DNA of 64,000 nucleotides. Source: Gluconacetobacter tumulicola. GTDB lineage: Bacteria; Pseudomonadota; Alphaproteobacteria; Acetobacterales; Acetobacteraceae. The notes under the pieces were generated by a model that saw only the letters and a list, made by a program, of their open reading frames with translations, had not been told where the DNA came from and made no database searches. Below are positions 53,454 to 63,824 of this stretch, piece by piece (positions within the stretch are counted from its first letter, which is position 1; each line of letters opens with the position of its first letter). The position numbers and the translations under genes were made by a program. Location of the stretch: NCBI RefSeq assembly GCF_014174215.1, contig NZ_JABEQL010000001.1:248001-312000 (forward strand), written 5' to 3'.

Positions 53454-54037
53454 CCCGCAAATGTCACAGGCAGGCAGGCTTCACCCTGCTGGAAATCCTG
53501 ATCGCACTGGTGGTGTTCTCGCTGGTGCTTCTGGTCCTGCAACAGGGATTCCAGACGGCGACGATGCTGTTCGAACGCCAGCACGGCATGCTGGCGTCGC
53601 AGGCCGAACTGGGCGCCGTCGATCGCCTGCTGCGCGGATTGATCACGCGCGCCGATCCCGGAGCGGGCCGGCAAGGGCCCCTCTTCGTCGGACAGGCGCA
53701 CGGGCTGGTGCTGCGCGGCACGCTGCCGATGGCACTGGGCAACCAGCCAGACGCCCAGGCGGACATCCGCCTGTCAGTCGATACAAGGCACCGCCTGCTG
53801 CTGATCTGGATTCCCTACCGGCACGTCATCGAACCCGCAGCAGGCGAACGGCAGCAAACGCTGCTGACAAACGTTACGGACCTGGACTGCTCCTATTTCT
53901 CGAACGGACACTGGAATACGACATGGGACGGCGACCACCTGCCGGCGCTGGTGCGCATCCGCATCCGCTTCCCCGACGGCGATCCCCGGCACTGGCCGGA
54001 CATCGTCGCTTCCCCCCTGCTGGACCCGATGCCGTGA
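53450..54037 (+). CDS. lsdJ: Type II secretion minor pseudopilin GspJ
   Basis: 195-residue minor pseudopilin with prepilin site QAGFTLLEILIALVVFSLVL (Glu +5). Its larger globular domain (MLASQAELGAVDRLLRGLI, DCSYFSNGHWNTTWDGD, LPALVRIRIRF) fits the GspJ family, which forms the pilus tip with I and K. Overlaps lsdI by 4 bp; 28 bp separate it from lsdL. Confidence 0.9.
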   Translation: MTRKCHRQAGFTLLEILIALVVFSLVLLVLQQGFQTATMLFERQHGMLASQAELGAVDRLLRGLITRADPGAGRQGPLFVGQAHGLVLRGTLPMALGNQPDAQADIRLSVDTRHRLLLIWIPYRHVIEPAAGERQQTLLTNVTDLDCSYFSNGHWNTTWDGDHLPALVRIRIRFPDGDPRHWPDIVASPLLDPMP

Positions 54038-54065
54038 TAGGAGCCAACATCATGAAGCGCACCTC

Positions 54066-55103
54066 ATGATTGCCAGGCTCCTGTTCGCCTGGTGGTGGCG
54101 ACAGATCAGCAGCCTGATCCCGGAACGGGTGCGGCTGGCACGGCTCCCGTCGCCTCCCCGGCTGGTCGCCGCATGGAACGGGCAATCGCTTTCCCTGTCG
54201 CTGGAACGGCAAGGTCATTCCACGCCATTGGGCACGCTCGGCCTGTCCGAAGCCACCGATGCCGAAACACATGCCGCCTGCCAGGCCATGCAGGCAGGCC
54301 GGCATCGCCCGACCGAAACGATCCTGCTCCTGTCACCCGGCATGGTGATGCAGCGCGAGGTGACCTTGCCCGCCGCGACCGAGACCGACCTGGATGGAAC
54401 CCTGGCCTATGAGATGGACCGGCTGACCCCCTTTTCCGCCGATGCGCTCTTCTACAGCCACACCATCATCCGGCGGGACACCGCGTTGAATCAGGTGCGC
54501 ATCCTGCTGTCGCTCGTACTCCGGGCATCCATCGCTTCCCCCCTGGGGATGCTCGCGTCGCTCGGCATCCAGCCGGACCGGCTGGAAGACGCCACCCGGT
54601 CGGTTCCCATCCCGCTGAAGACGGACCGGTCGCCCTGGCGCAGCCTGAAGGACACCCGCATCCTGGTGGCGGCCGGTGCCACCCTGCTGCCCGCACTGGT
54701 GGTGGCGCTTCTGTTCTGGCGCCAGGCCACCGAACAGGCGGCACTGTCGGCGCGGATCGCGGCGCTGCGCCCGGCCGCCCTGCAGGCGGCCATGCTGCGC
54801 CGCGAGGCCGAAGATCGCCAGGCCGGCGAGACCGTCATCGCCGCGACGCGCCGGCAATGGGGCGACCCGATGGCGGTACTGGCGGCAACCACGCAGATGC
54901 TGCCCGACAACAGCTTCCTGACCGATCTGAGCCTCCGCCAGGGACAATTGATCATCAGCGGCCAGTCGCCCGAGGCGACGGGGCTGATCCAGGTGCTGAG
55001 CCGGACGCCGCTTTTCCGCAATCCCGCCTTCGTCGCCCCGGTCACGCGCGTGACGGGGCAGAATGCCAGCGTGTTTTCCATTCGCGTCGATGTCGGCCAC
55101 TGA
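54066..55103 (+). CDS. lsdL: Type II secretion protein GspL (PilM/PilN-like)
   Basis: 345-residue inner-membrane assembly protein. The N-terminal cytoplasmic domain is actin-like (LLSPGMVMQREVTLPAATE, TLAYEMDRLTPFSADALFYSH). One transmembrane helix follows (ILVAAGATLLPALVVALLFW, about 198-217), then a periplasmic ferredoxin-like domain. Its role is to link the ATPase LsdE to the pseudopilus and to LsdM. It has no strong ribosome-binding site, but lies 28 bases after lsdJ. Confidence 0.88.
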   Translation: MIARLLFAWWWRQISSLIPERVRLARLPSPPRLVAAWNGQSLSLSLERQGHSTPLGTLGLSEATDAETHAACQAMQAGRHRPTETILLLSPGMVMQREVTLPAATETDLDGTLAYEMDRLTPFSADALFYSHTIIRRDTALNQVRILLSLVLRASIASPLGMLASLGIQPDRLEDATRSVPIPLKTDRSPWRSLKDTRILVAAGATLLPALVVALLFWRQATEQAALSARIAALRPAALQAAMLRREAEDRQAGETVIAATRRQWGDPMAVLAATTQMLPDNSFLTDLSLRQGQLIISGQSPEATGLIQVLSRTPLFRNPAFVAPVTRVTGQNASVFSIRVDVGH

Positions 55104-55114
55104 GCGGAAAAAAC

Positions 55115-55726
55115 ATGAATCACGGGACAACATCCTTGCTGACATGGGTACGCACCCTCCCCGAAGGGCGGCGGGGGCAGGCACTGGCATTGGGCATGCT
55201 GGCGGTCGCGCTGGGGCTGGCATGGCTTCTGGTGCTGGGACCGGTCTGGAACCTCCATGCCGACCGCGCACAGGGGCTGGAACTGCAACGCGCCACCCTC
55301 GCCCGCATGGAACGGCTGGCCACCGCCCTGCCGGCACTGCGCCAGGCGGCCACCACCTCAGCGCCCGGCCCGTCGCAATTGATCGACGGCACCACCGACG
55401 CCGTCGCAAGCGCCAATTTGCAGGACATCCTGCAAAAGCTCGCCAGCACGACGGGGACCGAGATCACGAGTGCCGAAAACGTGGCCCCGGCAATCGCCGG
55501 GCGCTACCGGCGGATCGGGCTGCATGTCGTGGTCACCGCGCCGTTTCCGCCCCTCATCCAGTTGCTTGCCCGGCTGGAGCAATCCGCCCCCGCGATCGTG
55601 ATCGACGGGCTGCATCTGCATGGCGCCGATGCGGACGGCGGCTCGGCCGCCGCCATGGATTGCGACATGGTGGTTCATGCGTTCCGGCGCACGGACGGCA
55701 CGCCGGCGCGGAAGGACGCACCATGA
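55115..55726 (+). CDS. lsdM: Type II secretion protein GspM
   Basis: 203-residue bitopic inner-membrane protein: short cytoplasmic N-terminus, one helix (about residues 25-44) and a periplasmic domain typical of GspM/PilO (TLARMERLATALPALRQ coiled coil, then AGRYRRIGLHVVVTAPFPPLIQLLARLEQ). It pairs with LsdL. The ATG at 55115 lies 11 bases after lsdL and its stop overlaps lsdN by 4 bp (ATGA). Confidence 0.88.
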   Translation: MNHGTTSLLTWVRTLPEGRRGQALALGMLAVALGLAWLLVLGPVWNLHADRAQGLELQRATLARMERLATALPALRQAATTSAPGPSQLIDGTTDAVASANLQDILQKLASTTGTEITSAENVAPAIAGRYRRIGLHVVVTAPFPPLIQLLARLEQSAPAIVIDGLHLHGADADGGSAAAMDCDMVVHAFRRTDGTPARKDAP

Positions 55727-56211
55727 TCCGCACCGCATCCCGACCGCGCCGAGCCCCCGCCGCCTGCCTGGCGGCGCTGATGCTCGGCGCCTGCGCGGCA
55801 CGGGCCCTCGCCGCCCCGCCTCCGCAGAAGGCACAGAACCCCCCGGATACCACGCAGATCGACTCATGGCGGCAGACGATCCTGGCGCGCCCCCTGTTCA
55901 ACCCGACCCGCCGCCCGGCCGAAACCCAGGCGACGGAAGACAGCCTCCCCCGCCTGGCGGGCATCGTCGTCAGCCATGGCAGGCGGCACGCCATCTTCAT
56001 GATCCCGGGACAGGCGCGCGGCCGAATCGCCGATGTCGGCGACGTCGTCGGCCCATGGCGGGTCCTCGCGATCGAGAACGGTACGATCCGGGTTCGCGGC
56101 GCGACGGGCGAACAGGCCATGCGCCCGGACCGCGATCGCCGCACCGACAGCGGGACGCACGGTAACGCGTCCATATCCACCCCACCCCACACCAGCCCTG
56201 AAGACCAATGA
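55723..56211 (+). CDS. lsdN: GspC/GspN-like periplasmic T2SS protein
   Basis: 162-residue exported protein. The N-terminus looks like a signal peptide, possibly a lipoprotein (LMLGACAARALA). The folded part (IDSWRQTILARPLFNPTRR...PRLAGIVVSHGRRHAIFM...DVGDVVGPWRVLAIENGTIRVR) resembles the homology region of GspC that docks on the secretin. There is no PDZ domain and no transmembrane anchor of normal GspC form. It takes the place of GspC in an operon that otherwise lacks it. The gene symbol follows the order of the G. diazotrophicus lsd operon. Overlaps lsdM and lsdD by 4 bp each. Confidence 0.78.
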   Translation: MIRTASRPRRAPAACLAALMLGACAARALAAPPPQKAQNPPDTTQIDSWRQTILARPLFNPTRRPAETQATEDSLPRLAGIVVSHGRRHAIFMIPGQARGRIADVGDVVGPWRVLAIENGTIRVRGATGEQAMRPDRDRRTDSGTHGNASISTPPHTSPEDQ

Positions 56212-58643
56212 CAAGGCCCTACACGATGAATATCCTGCTCCGCTCCCTGGCAGGCATGACAACGCGTCGCCGCCTGCCCGAGGGCACGATGCCTCGTCAT
56301 GCCCCTTCCCTCTGCACCGGCCTGGCCCTCTGCCTGTCAGTAGCGGGGTGCGACAACGGGCCGCCACGGGTCAAACCCCTCTCCGGCGCACTGCCACTGG
56401 CCTCTCCGGCTCCCGAGGGCGCCCAGGGGCGGATCGGCACGACCGATGTGTCCGGGCAGGTGCAGTATAGTTACGGCCGCAACACCCTGCCGTCCCTGCG
56501 CTCCTCGGGCATCGCGGCCGGCGAAGGACAGATTTCCCTCAACTTCGCCGATACCGACATACGCGATGCCGTGGCGCAGATCCTGACCGATATCCTGCAT
56601 GTGAACTACGCGATCGACCCGGCGGTGCATGGGACGGTGACGCTGCATACCTCCGCCCCGCTGACGAACGCGCAGGTACTGCCGGCCTTGCAGATGCTCC
56701 TGGCCCAGGTCCAGGCCGTGCTGCTGCACAGCGACGGGCTGTACCGCATCGTCCCCGCCCAGGGTCAACCCGGCGGTCTGCAGGGCGGCGGTTCCCCGGC
56801 CGGCATGGCCGGAATGGCCGACAACCCCGCGCTGGGCGGCAACATGATGGTCCCGCTGCGCTACGCCGAGGCTGCCAGCCTGACACGCGCCCTTCAGCCA
56901 TTCGTGCAGTCCGGCGCGCACCTCACGCCGGTCGACAGCGGCAACGCGGTGATCGTCAGCGGCGACCCGGCGGCACGCAACGCCCTGGTCGAGGTGATCC
57001 ACGCATTCGACGTCGACTGGCTCAGCAGCCAATCCTATGCGCTTCTTCCGGTCGATTCCGGCAATGCCAAGGACATGGCGTCGGCCCTGCAGACGGCATT
57101 GCACGGCAGCGGCGGCTCCCTGGCGCAAATCGTGCAGGTTCTGCCCCTCACCCGCGTCAACGCCGTGCTGATCGTGGCACGCAATACACGCTATATCGAC
57201 GACGCACGCCGCCTGTTCGCACTGATCGAACGCAACCGCCGCGCCACCATCCGCTCCTGGCACATTTTCTACGTGCAGAATTCCAACGTGAACGACGTCA
57301 CCTACACGCTGCAACAGGCCTTCACCCCGGACAATGTGACGGCCCTGCCGCCCGGCACCACACCGGGCACGACCTCACAACTCACCCAGACCAGCTTCAC
57401 CGGCGGCATGGGCAACGCCATGAGCAATCTGGGCGGTGGCGCCACGGGTGGCACCACCGGCGGCCTGGGCGGACTGGGTGGCAATGCAGGCACGACCGGC
57501 GGCCTGGGCACCAACAGTGCGACCGGCACCCAGACAGGAGCCCCGGCAGGAACCCAGGGGGCGACAGGCACGGGCCAGCAGCAGGCCGCGTCCTTCAACA
57601 ATCCCCTGCTGGGCGGACTGGACAATTCCGCAAGCAGCGAGTCCTCCCGCACGCAGGGCATGCGGATCATCTCCAACGGCCAGCATAACGCGATCCTCGT
57701 CTACGCCACCGACCAGGAGAGCGACAATGTGGAACTGATGCTGAACCGCATCGACGTCATGCCGCTCCAGGTCCGCATCGACGCCGTGGTCGCCGAGGTC
57801 CAGCTCAACGACGCGCTCCAATACGGCACGCAGTTCTTCTTCAAATCCGGCGGCATCAATGGCGTGCTCAGCACCAACAGCCAGACGATCACCACCGGCA
57901 CGCTGGCGACCGCCGCATTCAGCCACACCCTGCCAGGTTTCATCATCGGCGGCGCCAGCGGCGGCGGCGCACCGTTCGCCATCGACGCGCTGCAGAACGT
58001 CACCACCGTGCATGTCCTGTCCTCGCCGCAACTGATGGTCCAGGACAATCACCCGGCCCGGTTGCAGGTCGGGCAATTGGTGCCGGTCCAGATCGGATCG
58101 CAGTCCAGCACCATCGGCACGTCGATCTACAACCAGTTCACCTACCAGCCGACCGGCGTGATCATGGAAGTCACGCCCCATGTCAGCCATGCCGGCCTGG
58201 TCACGCTGGACATCGCGCAGGAGGTCAGCTCGGTCAGCAGCACCTCGGCGGTAACGACCACCAGTACCACCACCAACCCCACCTTCAACGACCGCTCGGT
58301 CAGTTCGCGCGTCGTGGTGCAGGACGGGCAGACGGTTGGGCTGGCCGGGCTGATCACCGAGAATTCCAGCCGCGCCAACAGCGGCATCCCCTGGCTGAAG
58401 AACATCCCCGTTCTGGGCTTCCTGGCCGGCAACCAGAACAACAACCGCCAGCGCACCGAACTGCTCATCCTGATCACCCCCCACGTCATCCATGACGAGC
58501 GCGATGCGGTCAGCCTGATGGAAGATCTGCGCGACACCCATCCGAATGCCGCAAACGTGCCCGATGAACTGACGCCCATGCACACGACCGGCAGCGCCGA
58601 CCCCCTGCGGCCGCTGCGACGGGGGGTGGGGCTGGACCGGTGA
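56208..58643 (+). CDS. lsdD: Type II secretion secretin GspD
   Basis: 811-residue outer-membrane secretin. A lipoprotein-type leader ends LSVAGC, so lipid anchoring may aid targeting. N-domains start at QISLNFADTDIRDAVAQILTDIL. A Gly/Thr-rich linker of about 90 residues (about 390-475, TTGGLGGLGGNAGTTGG) splits the last N-domain. The secretin core has VTTVHVLSSPQLMVQDNHPARLQVGQLVPVQIG and ends GIPWLKNIPVLGFLAGNQNNNRQRTELLILITPHVI. A stalk S-domain is not obvious. The ATG overlaps lsdN by 4 bp; an ATG at 56226 is possible. The end overlaps gspK. Confidence 0.95.
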   Translation: MTRPYTMNILLRSLAGMTTRRRLPEGTMPRHAPSLCTGLALCLSVAGCDNGPPRVKPLSGALPLASPAPEGAQGRIGTTDVSGQVQYSYGRNTLPSLRSSGIAAGEGQISLNFADTDIRDAVAQILTDILHVNYAIDPAVHGTVTLHTSAPLTNAQVLPALQMLLAQVQAVLLHSDGLYRIVPAQGQPGGLQGGGSPAGMAGMADNPALGGNMMVPLRYAEAASLTRALQPFVQSGAHLTPVDSGNAVIVSGDPAARNALVEVIHAFDVDWLSSQSYALLPVDSGNAKDMASALQTALHGSGGSLAQIVQVLPLTRVNAVLIVARNTRYIDDARRLFALIERNRRATIRSWHIFYVQNSNVNDVTYTLQQAFTPDNVTALPPGTTPGTTSQLTQTSFTGGMGNAMSNLGGGATGGTTGGLGGLGGNAGTTGGLGTNSATGTQTGAPAGTQGATGTGQQQAASFNNPLLGGLDNSASSESSRTQGMRIISNGQHNAILVYATDQESDNVELMLNRIDVMPLQVRIDAVVAEVQLNDALQYGTQFFFKSGGINGVLSTNSQTITTGTLATAAFSHTLPGFIIGGASGGGAPFAIDALQNVTTVHVLSSPQLMVQDNHPARLQVGQLVPVQIGSQSSTIGTSIYNQFTYQPTGVIMEVTPHVSHAGLVTLDIAQEVSSVSSTSAVTTTSTTTNPTFNDRSVSSRVVVQDGQTVGLAGLITENSSRANSGIPWLKNIPVLGFLAGNQNNNRQRTELLILITPHVIHDERDAVSLMEDLRDTHPNAANVPDELTPMHTTGSADPLRPLRRGVGLDR

Positions 58644-59482
58644 CATGCCGCGCCCCGACATCGGCCACGCGCGACCGCCAGGGCGGCTTCGCCCTGCTGA
58701 TCGTGCTGTGGACGCTGGTGGGGCTGTCGCTGCTCGTCTCCATCGTCATCGCCACAGCCGACGCCGAATTGCGCGGAATCCGGGCGCTGCGTAGCGCAAC
58801 CCAGATGCAGGAGGAAGCGGACGGCGCAATCTGGCAGGCGATTTTTCACGCCCTGGACCGATCCCCGGCGCGTTGGGCGATGGACGGCCGCGCCTATGTC
58901 ACGCACATGGACGGCCTGACCCTGACCACGCGACTACGCAGCGAAGCCGGCCTGATCAACCCCAATAGCGCACCCCGCTCCCTGCTGGCCGCCCTGATGG
59001 AACAATGCGGCGCGACCGCCGGCCAGGCGACCTCGGTCGCGGCCAACATGGTGGAATGGCGCAGCAGCGCACAGGGCAATGTCGCAGCCATGCGCGCCCG
59101 CTATCTGGCGGCAGGGCTGACATATCGTCCGCCGCAGGGCTCCTTCCAGACAGTCGGCGAGATCGGACTGGTCCTGGGCATGAATCCAGCCCTGCTGCGC
59201 GCCATGGCGCCGCATCTCTCCGTCATCCAGCCCAACGATCCGGATATCACGCAAGCCGACGCCACGGTGCGACAAGCCTTGCGGAAGGCAGGTGACGCCG
59301 TGCCCCCTCCGCCCTCCCGCAACGAGAACAGACCCAGCAGTTTCAGGGCCGAGATCATCGTCCAGGACGGCCAGGGCGGTCGGACGACCCGTCAGGCCAC
59401 GGTCCTGCTGACCCCGACGCAACACCCCGGCACACCCCTGGCCGATATCGTGCATATCGTCCAATTGCAGTCAGGATCGTGA
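58640..59482 (+). CDS. Type II secretion minor pseudopilin GspK
   Basis: 280-residue tip pseudopilin with GTG start overlapping lsdD by 4 bp. Leader and helix QGGFALLIVLWTLVGLSLLVSIVIATADAE; as in other GspK proteins the +5 Glu is absent. The SAM-like domains include LINPNSAPRSLLAALMEQCG and YRPPQGSFQTVGEIGLVLGMNPALL. It is the last gene of the twelve-gene operon and converges on cysE (21 bp). Confidence 0.9.
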   Translation: MTCRAPTSATRDRQGGFALLIVLWTLVGLSLLVSIVIATADAELRGIRALRSATQMQEEADGAIWQAIFHALDRSPARWAMDGRAYVTHMDGLTLTTRLRSEAGLINPNSAPRSLLAALMEQCGATAGQATSVAANMVEWRSSAQGNVAAMRARYLAAGLTYRPPQGSFQTVGEIGLVLGMNPALLRAMAPHLSVIQPNDPDITQADATVRQALRKAGDAVPPPPSRNENRPSSFRAEIIVQDGQGGRTTRQATVLLTPTQHPGTPLADIVHIVQLQSGS

Positions 59483-59503
59483 GCCGGAAAAACCGCCGGA
59501 TTC

Positions 59504-60394
59504 TCAGATTTCATACTCGATGGCCGGCAGGCTCTGATCCATGGTCAGCGATGGCAGGCCCCTGTGCGGCGCACCGACGACCCGCGCCGGATTGCCCACG
59601 ACGGTCGTGAACGGGGCAACGGGCTTGAGCACGATCGACCCGGCACCGACTTTCGCCCCCTCGCCGATCTCGATATTGCCCAGCACCTTGGCCCCGGTTC
59701 CGATCAGCGCCCCCCGCCGCACCTTGGGATGCCGGTCGCCGGCCTCCTTGCCGGTCCCACCCAGCGTGACGTTCTGCAACAGGGCGACATCATCCTCGAT
59801 CACCGCGGTTTCGCCCACCACGATGCCGGTTCCGTGGTCGAACATGACCCGCTGCCCCAGTTGCGCGGCAGGATGAATATCCACGGCGAACATTTCCGAC
59901 GCCCGACCCTGGATATAATGTGCCAGCGGGCGGCGGTTTTCCTGCCACAGCCAATGCGCGACCCGATAGGACTGGATCGCATGAAAACCCTTGAAGAACA
60001 GGAACGGGACCAGCAGCCCGCTGGCGGCCGGATCGCGCTCGCGGATCGACGCCAGATCGGCAACGGCCATATCGACCGCCTGCGGATGACCGATCTGGAA
60101 ATCCCTGATCAATGCGAAGACACTTGCCTTGCGCATCAGATCGTTGCTGAGCTTGCGCGACAGTAGATAAGCCAGCGCGGTCGCTAAATCCGGCTGATCG
60201 AGAATGCTCGGCCGGGTCAGGTCCCGTAGAACCGGGTCACGGTGTGCCCGGGCTTCGCCCCGAATCAATTCCCACAGCCCGGCGGGCGAGACCGACGGGG
60301 CCACGGCACCGATCGCCGCCGCATCCACCCCGCCCCGTTCGAAATAGGCACGCAGGCTGGTGACGTCCGCGTCCATCCTCTGTTCCAGTCCCAT
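59504..60394 (-). CDS. cysE: Serine O-acetyltransferase
   Basis: 296-residue enzyme making O-acetylserine from serine and acetyl-CoA, the first step of cysteine synthesis. N-terminal helical domain with SILDQPDLATALAYLLSRKLS; left-handed beta-helix with hexapeptide repeats containing the catalytic His-Asp region FDHGTGIVVGETAVI, TLGGTGKEAGDRHPKV and GAKVGAGSIVLKPV. The ATG at 60394 is preferred, since further upstream codons overlap a hairpin ending the groEL transcript. C-terminal tail lacks the usual inhibitory Ile at the very end in classical form but ends YEI. Confidence 0.93.
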   Translation of the reverse strand: MGLEQRMDADVTSLRAYFERGGVDAAAIGAVAPSVSPAGLWELIRGEARAHRDPVLRDLTRPSILDQPDLATALAYLLSRKLSNDLMRKASVFALIRDFQIGHPQAVDMAVADLASIRERDPAASGLLVPFLFFKGFHAIQSYRVAHWLWQENRRPLAHYIQGRASEMFAVDIHPAAQLGQRVMFDHGTGIVVGETAVIEDDVALLQNVTLGGTGKEAGDRHPKVRRGALIGTGAKVLGNIEIGEGAKVGAGSIVLKPVAPFTTVVGNPARVVGAPHRGLPSLTMDQSLPAIEYEI

Positions 60395-60410
60395 CCCCGA
60401 AGACGAAAGG

Positions 60411-60442
60411 GATCGCGTCCGCCCGAGCGGGCGAACGCGATC
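60411..60442 (-). terminator. Hairpin after groEL
   Basis: 15-bp stem (GATCGCGTCCGCCCG, two-base loop, complement with one G-T pair) between the groEL stop (60454) and the cysE start. Only a weak T tract (CCCTTTCG) follows on the minus strand, so efficiency is uncertain. Confidence 0.6.
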
Positions 60443-60453
60443 CTCCGTTTTCG

Positions 60454-62097
<1,644 letters not shown>

Positions 62098-62397
62098 TCA
62101 GCGCGTGTCGGCAATAATGCCGAACAGGTCCGATTCCTTGACGATCAGAAGATCCTCACCGTCGATCTTCACTTCCGTACCCGACCATTTTCCGAACAGG
62201 ACGCGATCGCCCTCATGGACGCCCGGCGGCACCACCTGTCCCCGCTCATCCCGCACGCCCGGTCCCACCGCCACAACGATGGCCTCGACCGGCTTTTCCT
62301 GCGCCGAATCCGGAATAATGATACCGCCCACCGTCCGTTCGGCAGGGGTGATACGCCGCAGGACCACCCGGTCATGCAGAGGACGAAATCCACTCAT
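62098..62397 (-). CDS. groES: Co-chaperonin GroES
   Basis: 99-residue lid of the chaperonin. Typical [33 protein letters not shown] mobile loop and [33 protein letters not shown], ending ESDLFGII. Partner of the adjacent GroEL. Confidence 0.95.
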   Translation of the reverse strand: MSGFRPLHDRVVLRRITPAERTVGGIIIPDSAQEKPVEAIVVAVGPGVRDERGQVVPPGVHEGDRVLFGKWSGTEVKIDGEDLLIVKESDLFGIIADTR

Positions 62398-62439
62398 TGT
62401 CTCAAACCTTCCGACGATTTCAGAATTGCCGCGTTCGGA

Positions 62440-62649
62440 TTACCGCGCCAGTGTCAGGCTGTCCGCGTGGGCGCGGCGGAACTGCCACAGGACCTGTCGC
62501 GTCAGTTCGTCCGGCTCAGCCAGGACACGGTTATGGAGAAGGCGCACGCTCTCATGCGCTGCGTAGAAGCGCCGCGTCTTGCGGTCAGCCTCCACAATCA
62601 GCGCCCCCAGAAACGTGCCTTCGATTTCGACGATCCGTGATTCAAACAT
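62440..62649 (-). CDS. Small conserved-looking protein upstream of groES
   Basis: 69 residues, beginning MFESRIVEIEGTFLGALIVE and ending RAHADSLTLAR, mixed charged/hydrophobic composition of a folded cytoplasmic protein. It is the first gene of the groESL operon, 42 bp upstream of groES and downstream of the promoter at 62848-62875. No family is recognised with certainty. Ribosome-binding site is weak (AAGGCAGCAGG). Confidence 0.6.
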   Translation of the reverse strand: MFESRIVEIEGTFLGALIVEADRKTRRFYAAHESVRLLHNRVLAEPDELTRQVLWQFRRAHADSLTLAR

Positions 62650-62847
62650 TGCCTGCTGCCTTGTCGTTCCGCTTGCGCGGGTCCGCCGGCAGCATTCACC
62701 ACCGGCGCGTTATCGGGCGGGCGGCGGCCCCATGTGGCCGGACCATCCCACGCTACATCGATTGCTGCGACACATTCGCGCACTCATGAGGGTCATCGGA
62801 CTCCATACCCCGGATGATCACGCCATCATGCGATGGCGACAGACGGG

Positions 62848-62875
62848 ACGATACAGGCTCTCCGGCATGCGTCAA
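62848..62875 (-). promoter_or_regulatory. Candidate sigma-70 promoter of the groESL operon
   Basis: On the minus strand TTGACG (62870-62875) and TATCGT (62848-62853) are 16 bp apart. It would start a transcript near 62841, giving a leader of about 190 bases before the 69-aa gene. No HrcA (CIRCE) or sigma-32 box was recognised. Confidence 0.45.
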
Positions 62876-63176
62876 GATTAAAACGTCATATGATCGTATT
62901 ATTAATCATATTACGATTATCAACGTTATTAGTGCGTAGATCGTAACGTAAATCCATTCATATAATTGTTTTAATTATGTTTTTTTCATAGAACCCCCTT
63001 AAAGGTCCGGCTCGCACGGCGCGTTGCCTTACGGGTCAGGCCGGGATGCCTGCGCCAGACGCATCACGAACGCCGTCTATAATACCAATTTGCACGTTGA
63101 ATGTTCCATATAACGATATAAGATCGTTATCGAGCGCCCCAGCAGAGCGGGGCCTGGTTGGAAGGGTACCAACATC
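62876..63176. promoter_or_regulatory. AT-rich divergent control region with repeated ATCGTA/ATCGTT half-sites
   Basis: 301-bp non-coding region between the groESL operon and the tandem peroxiredoxins. ATCGTA at 62893 and TACGAT at 62912 form an inverted pair; another ATCGTA lies at 62940. Closer to the peroxiredoxin start there is a perfect 8-bp repeat, ATAACGAT (63110-63117) and ATCGTTAT (63123-63130), with a 5-bp spacer. The recurring half-site suggests a dimeric regulator serving both directions. GGTTGGAAGGG (about 63157-63167) is near the start. Confidence 0.5.
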
Positions 63177-63809
63177 ATGAGCATTCATCTCGGCGACATC
63201 GCGCCTGATTTCGAGCAGGAGACGACCATCGGTCGCATCCGCTTCCATGAATGGCTGGGGGATTCATGGGGCATCCTGTTCAGCCACCCGAAGGATTTCA
63301 CCCCTGTCTGCACCACCGAACTGGGGGCCGTCGCGAAACTCGCCCCGGAATGGGCGAAGCGCAACACCAAGGTCATCGGCCTGTCCGTCGATCCGGTCGG
63401 CAGTCATGCCGAGTGGGCAGCCGATATCGCCGACACCCAGGGGGCCACGGTCAATTTTCCGATCATCGCCGACGCCGACGGAAAAGTCGCGGCGCTCTAC
63501 GACATGATCCACCCGGCAGCGGACCCCAAGGTCACCGTCCGGACGGTCTTCATCATCGACCCCGCAAAGAAGGTCCGGCTGACTTTGACCTACCCGCCCT
63601 CGGCCGGCCGCAATTTCAATGAGATCCTGCGCGTGCTGGACAGCCTGCAACTGACAGACCGCCACAAGGTGACAACGCCCGCCAACTGGCAGGAAGGCGA
63701 CGACGTGATCATCGCCCCCTCGGTCAGCGACGAGCAGGCCCGCGCCCTCTTCCCCAATGGCTGGAAGACGCTGCGTCCCTATCTGCGTCTGGTTGCGCAG
63801 CCACGCTGA
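63177..63809 (+). CDS. 1-Cys peroxiredoxin (Prx6 family)
   Basis: 210-residue peroxidase. The single cysteine of the protein is the peroxidatic Cys47 in SHPKDFTPVCTTELGAV. The C-terminal extension TTPANWQEGDDVIIAPSVSDEQARALFPNGW marks the Prx6 class. It has close resemblance to the peroxiredoxin at 6061-6717 but is a separate paralogue. A second peroxiredoxin-like gene follows 15 bases after its stop. Confidence 0.95.
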   Translation: MSIHLGDIAPDFEQETTIGRIRFHEWLGDSWGILFSHPKDFTPVCTTELGAVAKLAPEWAKRNTKVIGLSVDPVGSHAEWAADIADTQGATVNFPIIADADGKVAALYDMIHPAADPKVTVRTVFIIDPAKKVRLTLTYPPSAGRNFNEILRVLDSLQLTDRHKVTTPANWQEGDDVIIAPSVSDEQARALFPNGWKTLRPYLRLVAQPR

Positions 63810-63824
63810 AAAGGAGAATTCACT

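Noticed and set aside
62650-62850. CIRCE/HrcA element or NifA-sigma-54 promoter upstream of groESL
   Set aside because: Only a GCACTC half-site was found and no GG-N10-GC pair in good context; the sigma-70-like pair at 62848-62875 is better.
63036-63248. Short open frame on the minus strand upstream of the peroxiredoxin
   Set aside because: It overlaps the peroxiredoxin start antisense and covers the operator-like palindrome; no ribosome-binding site.
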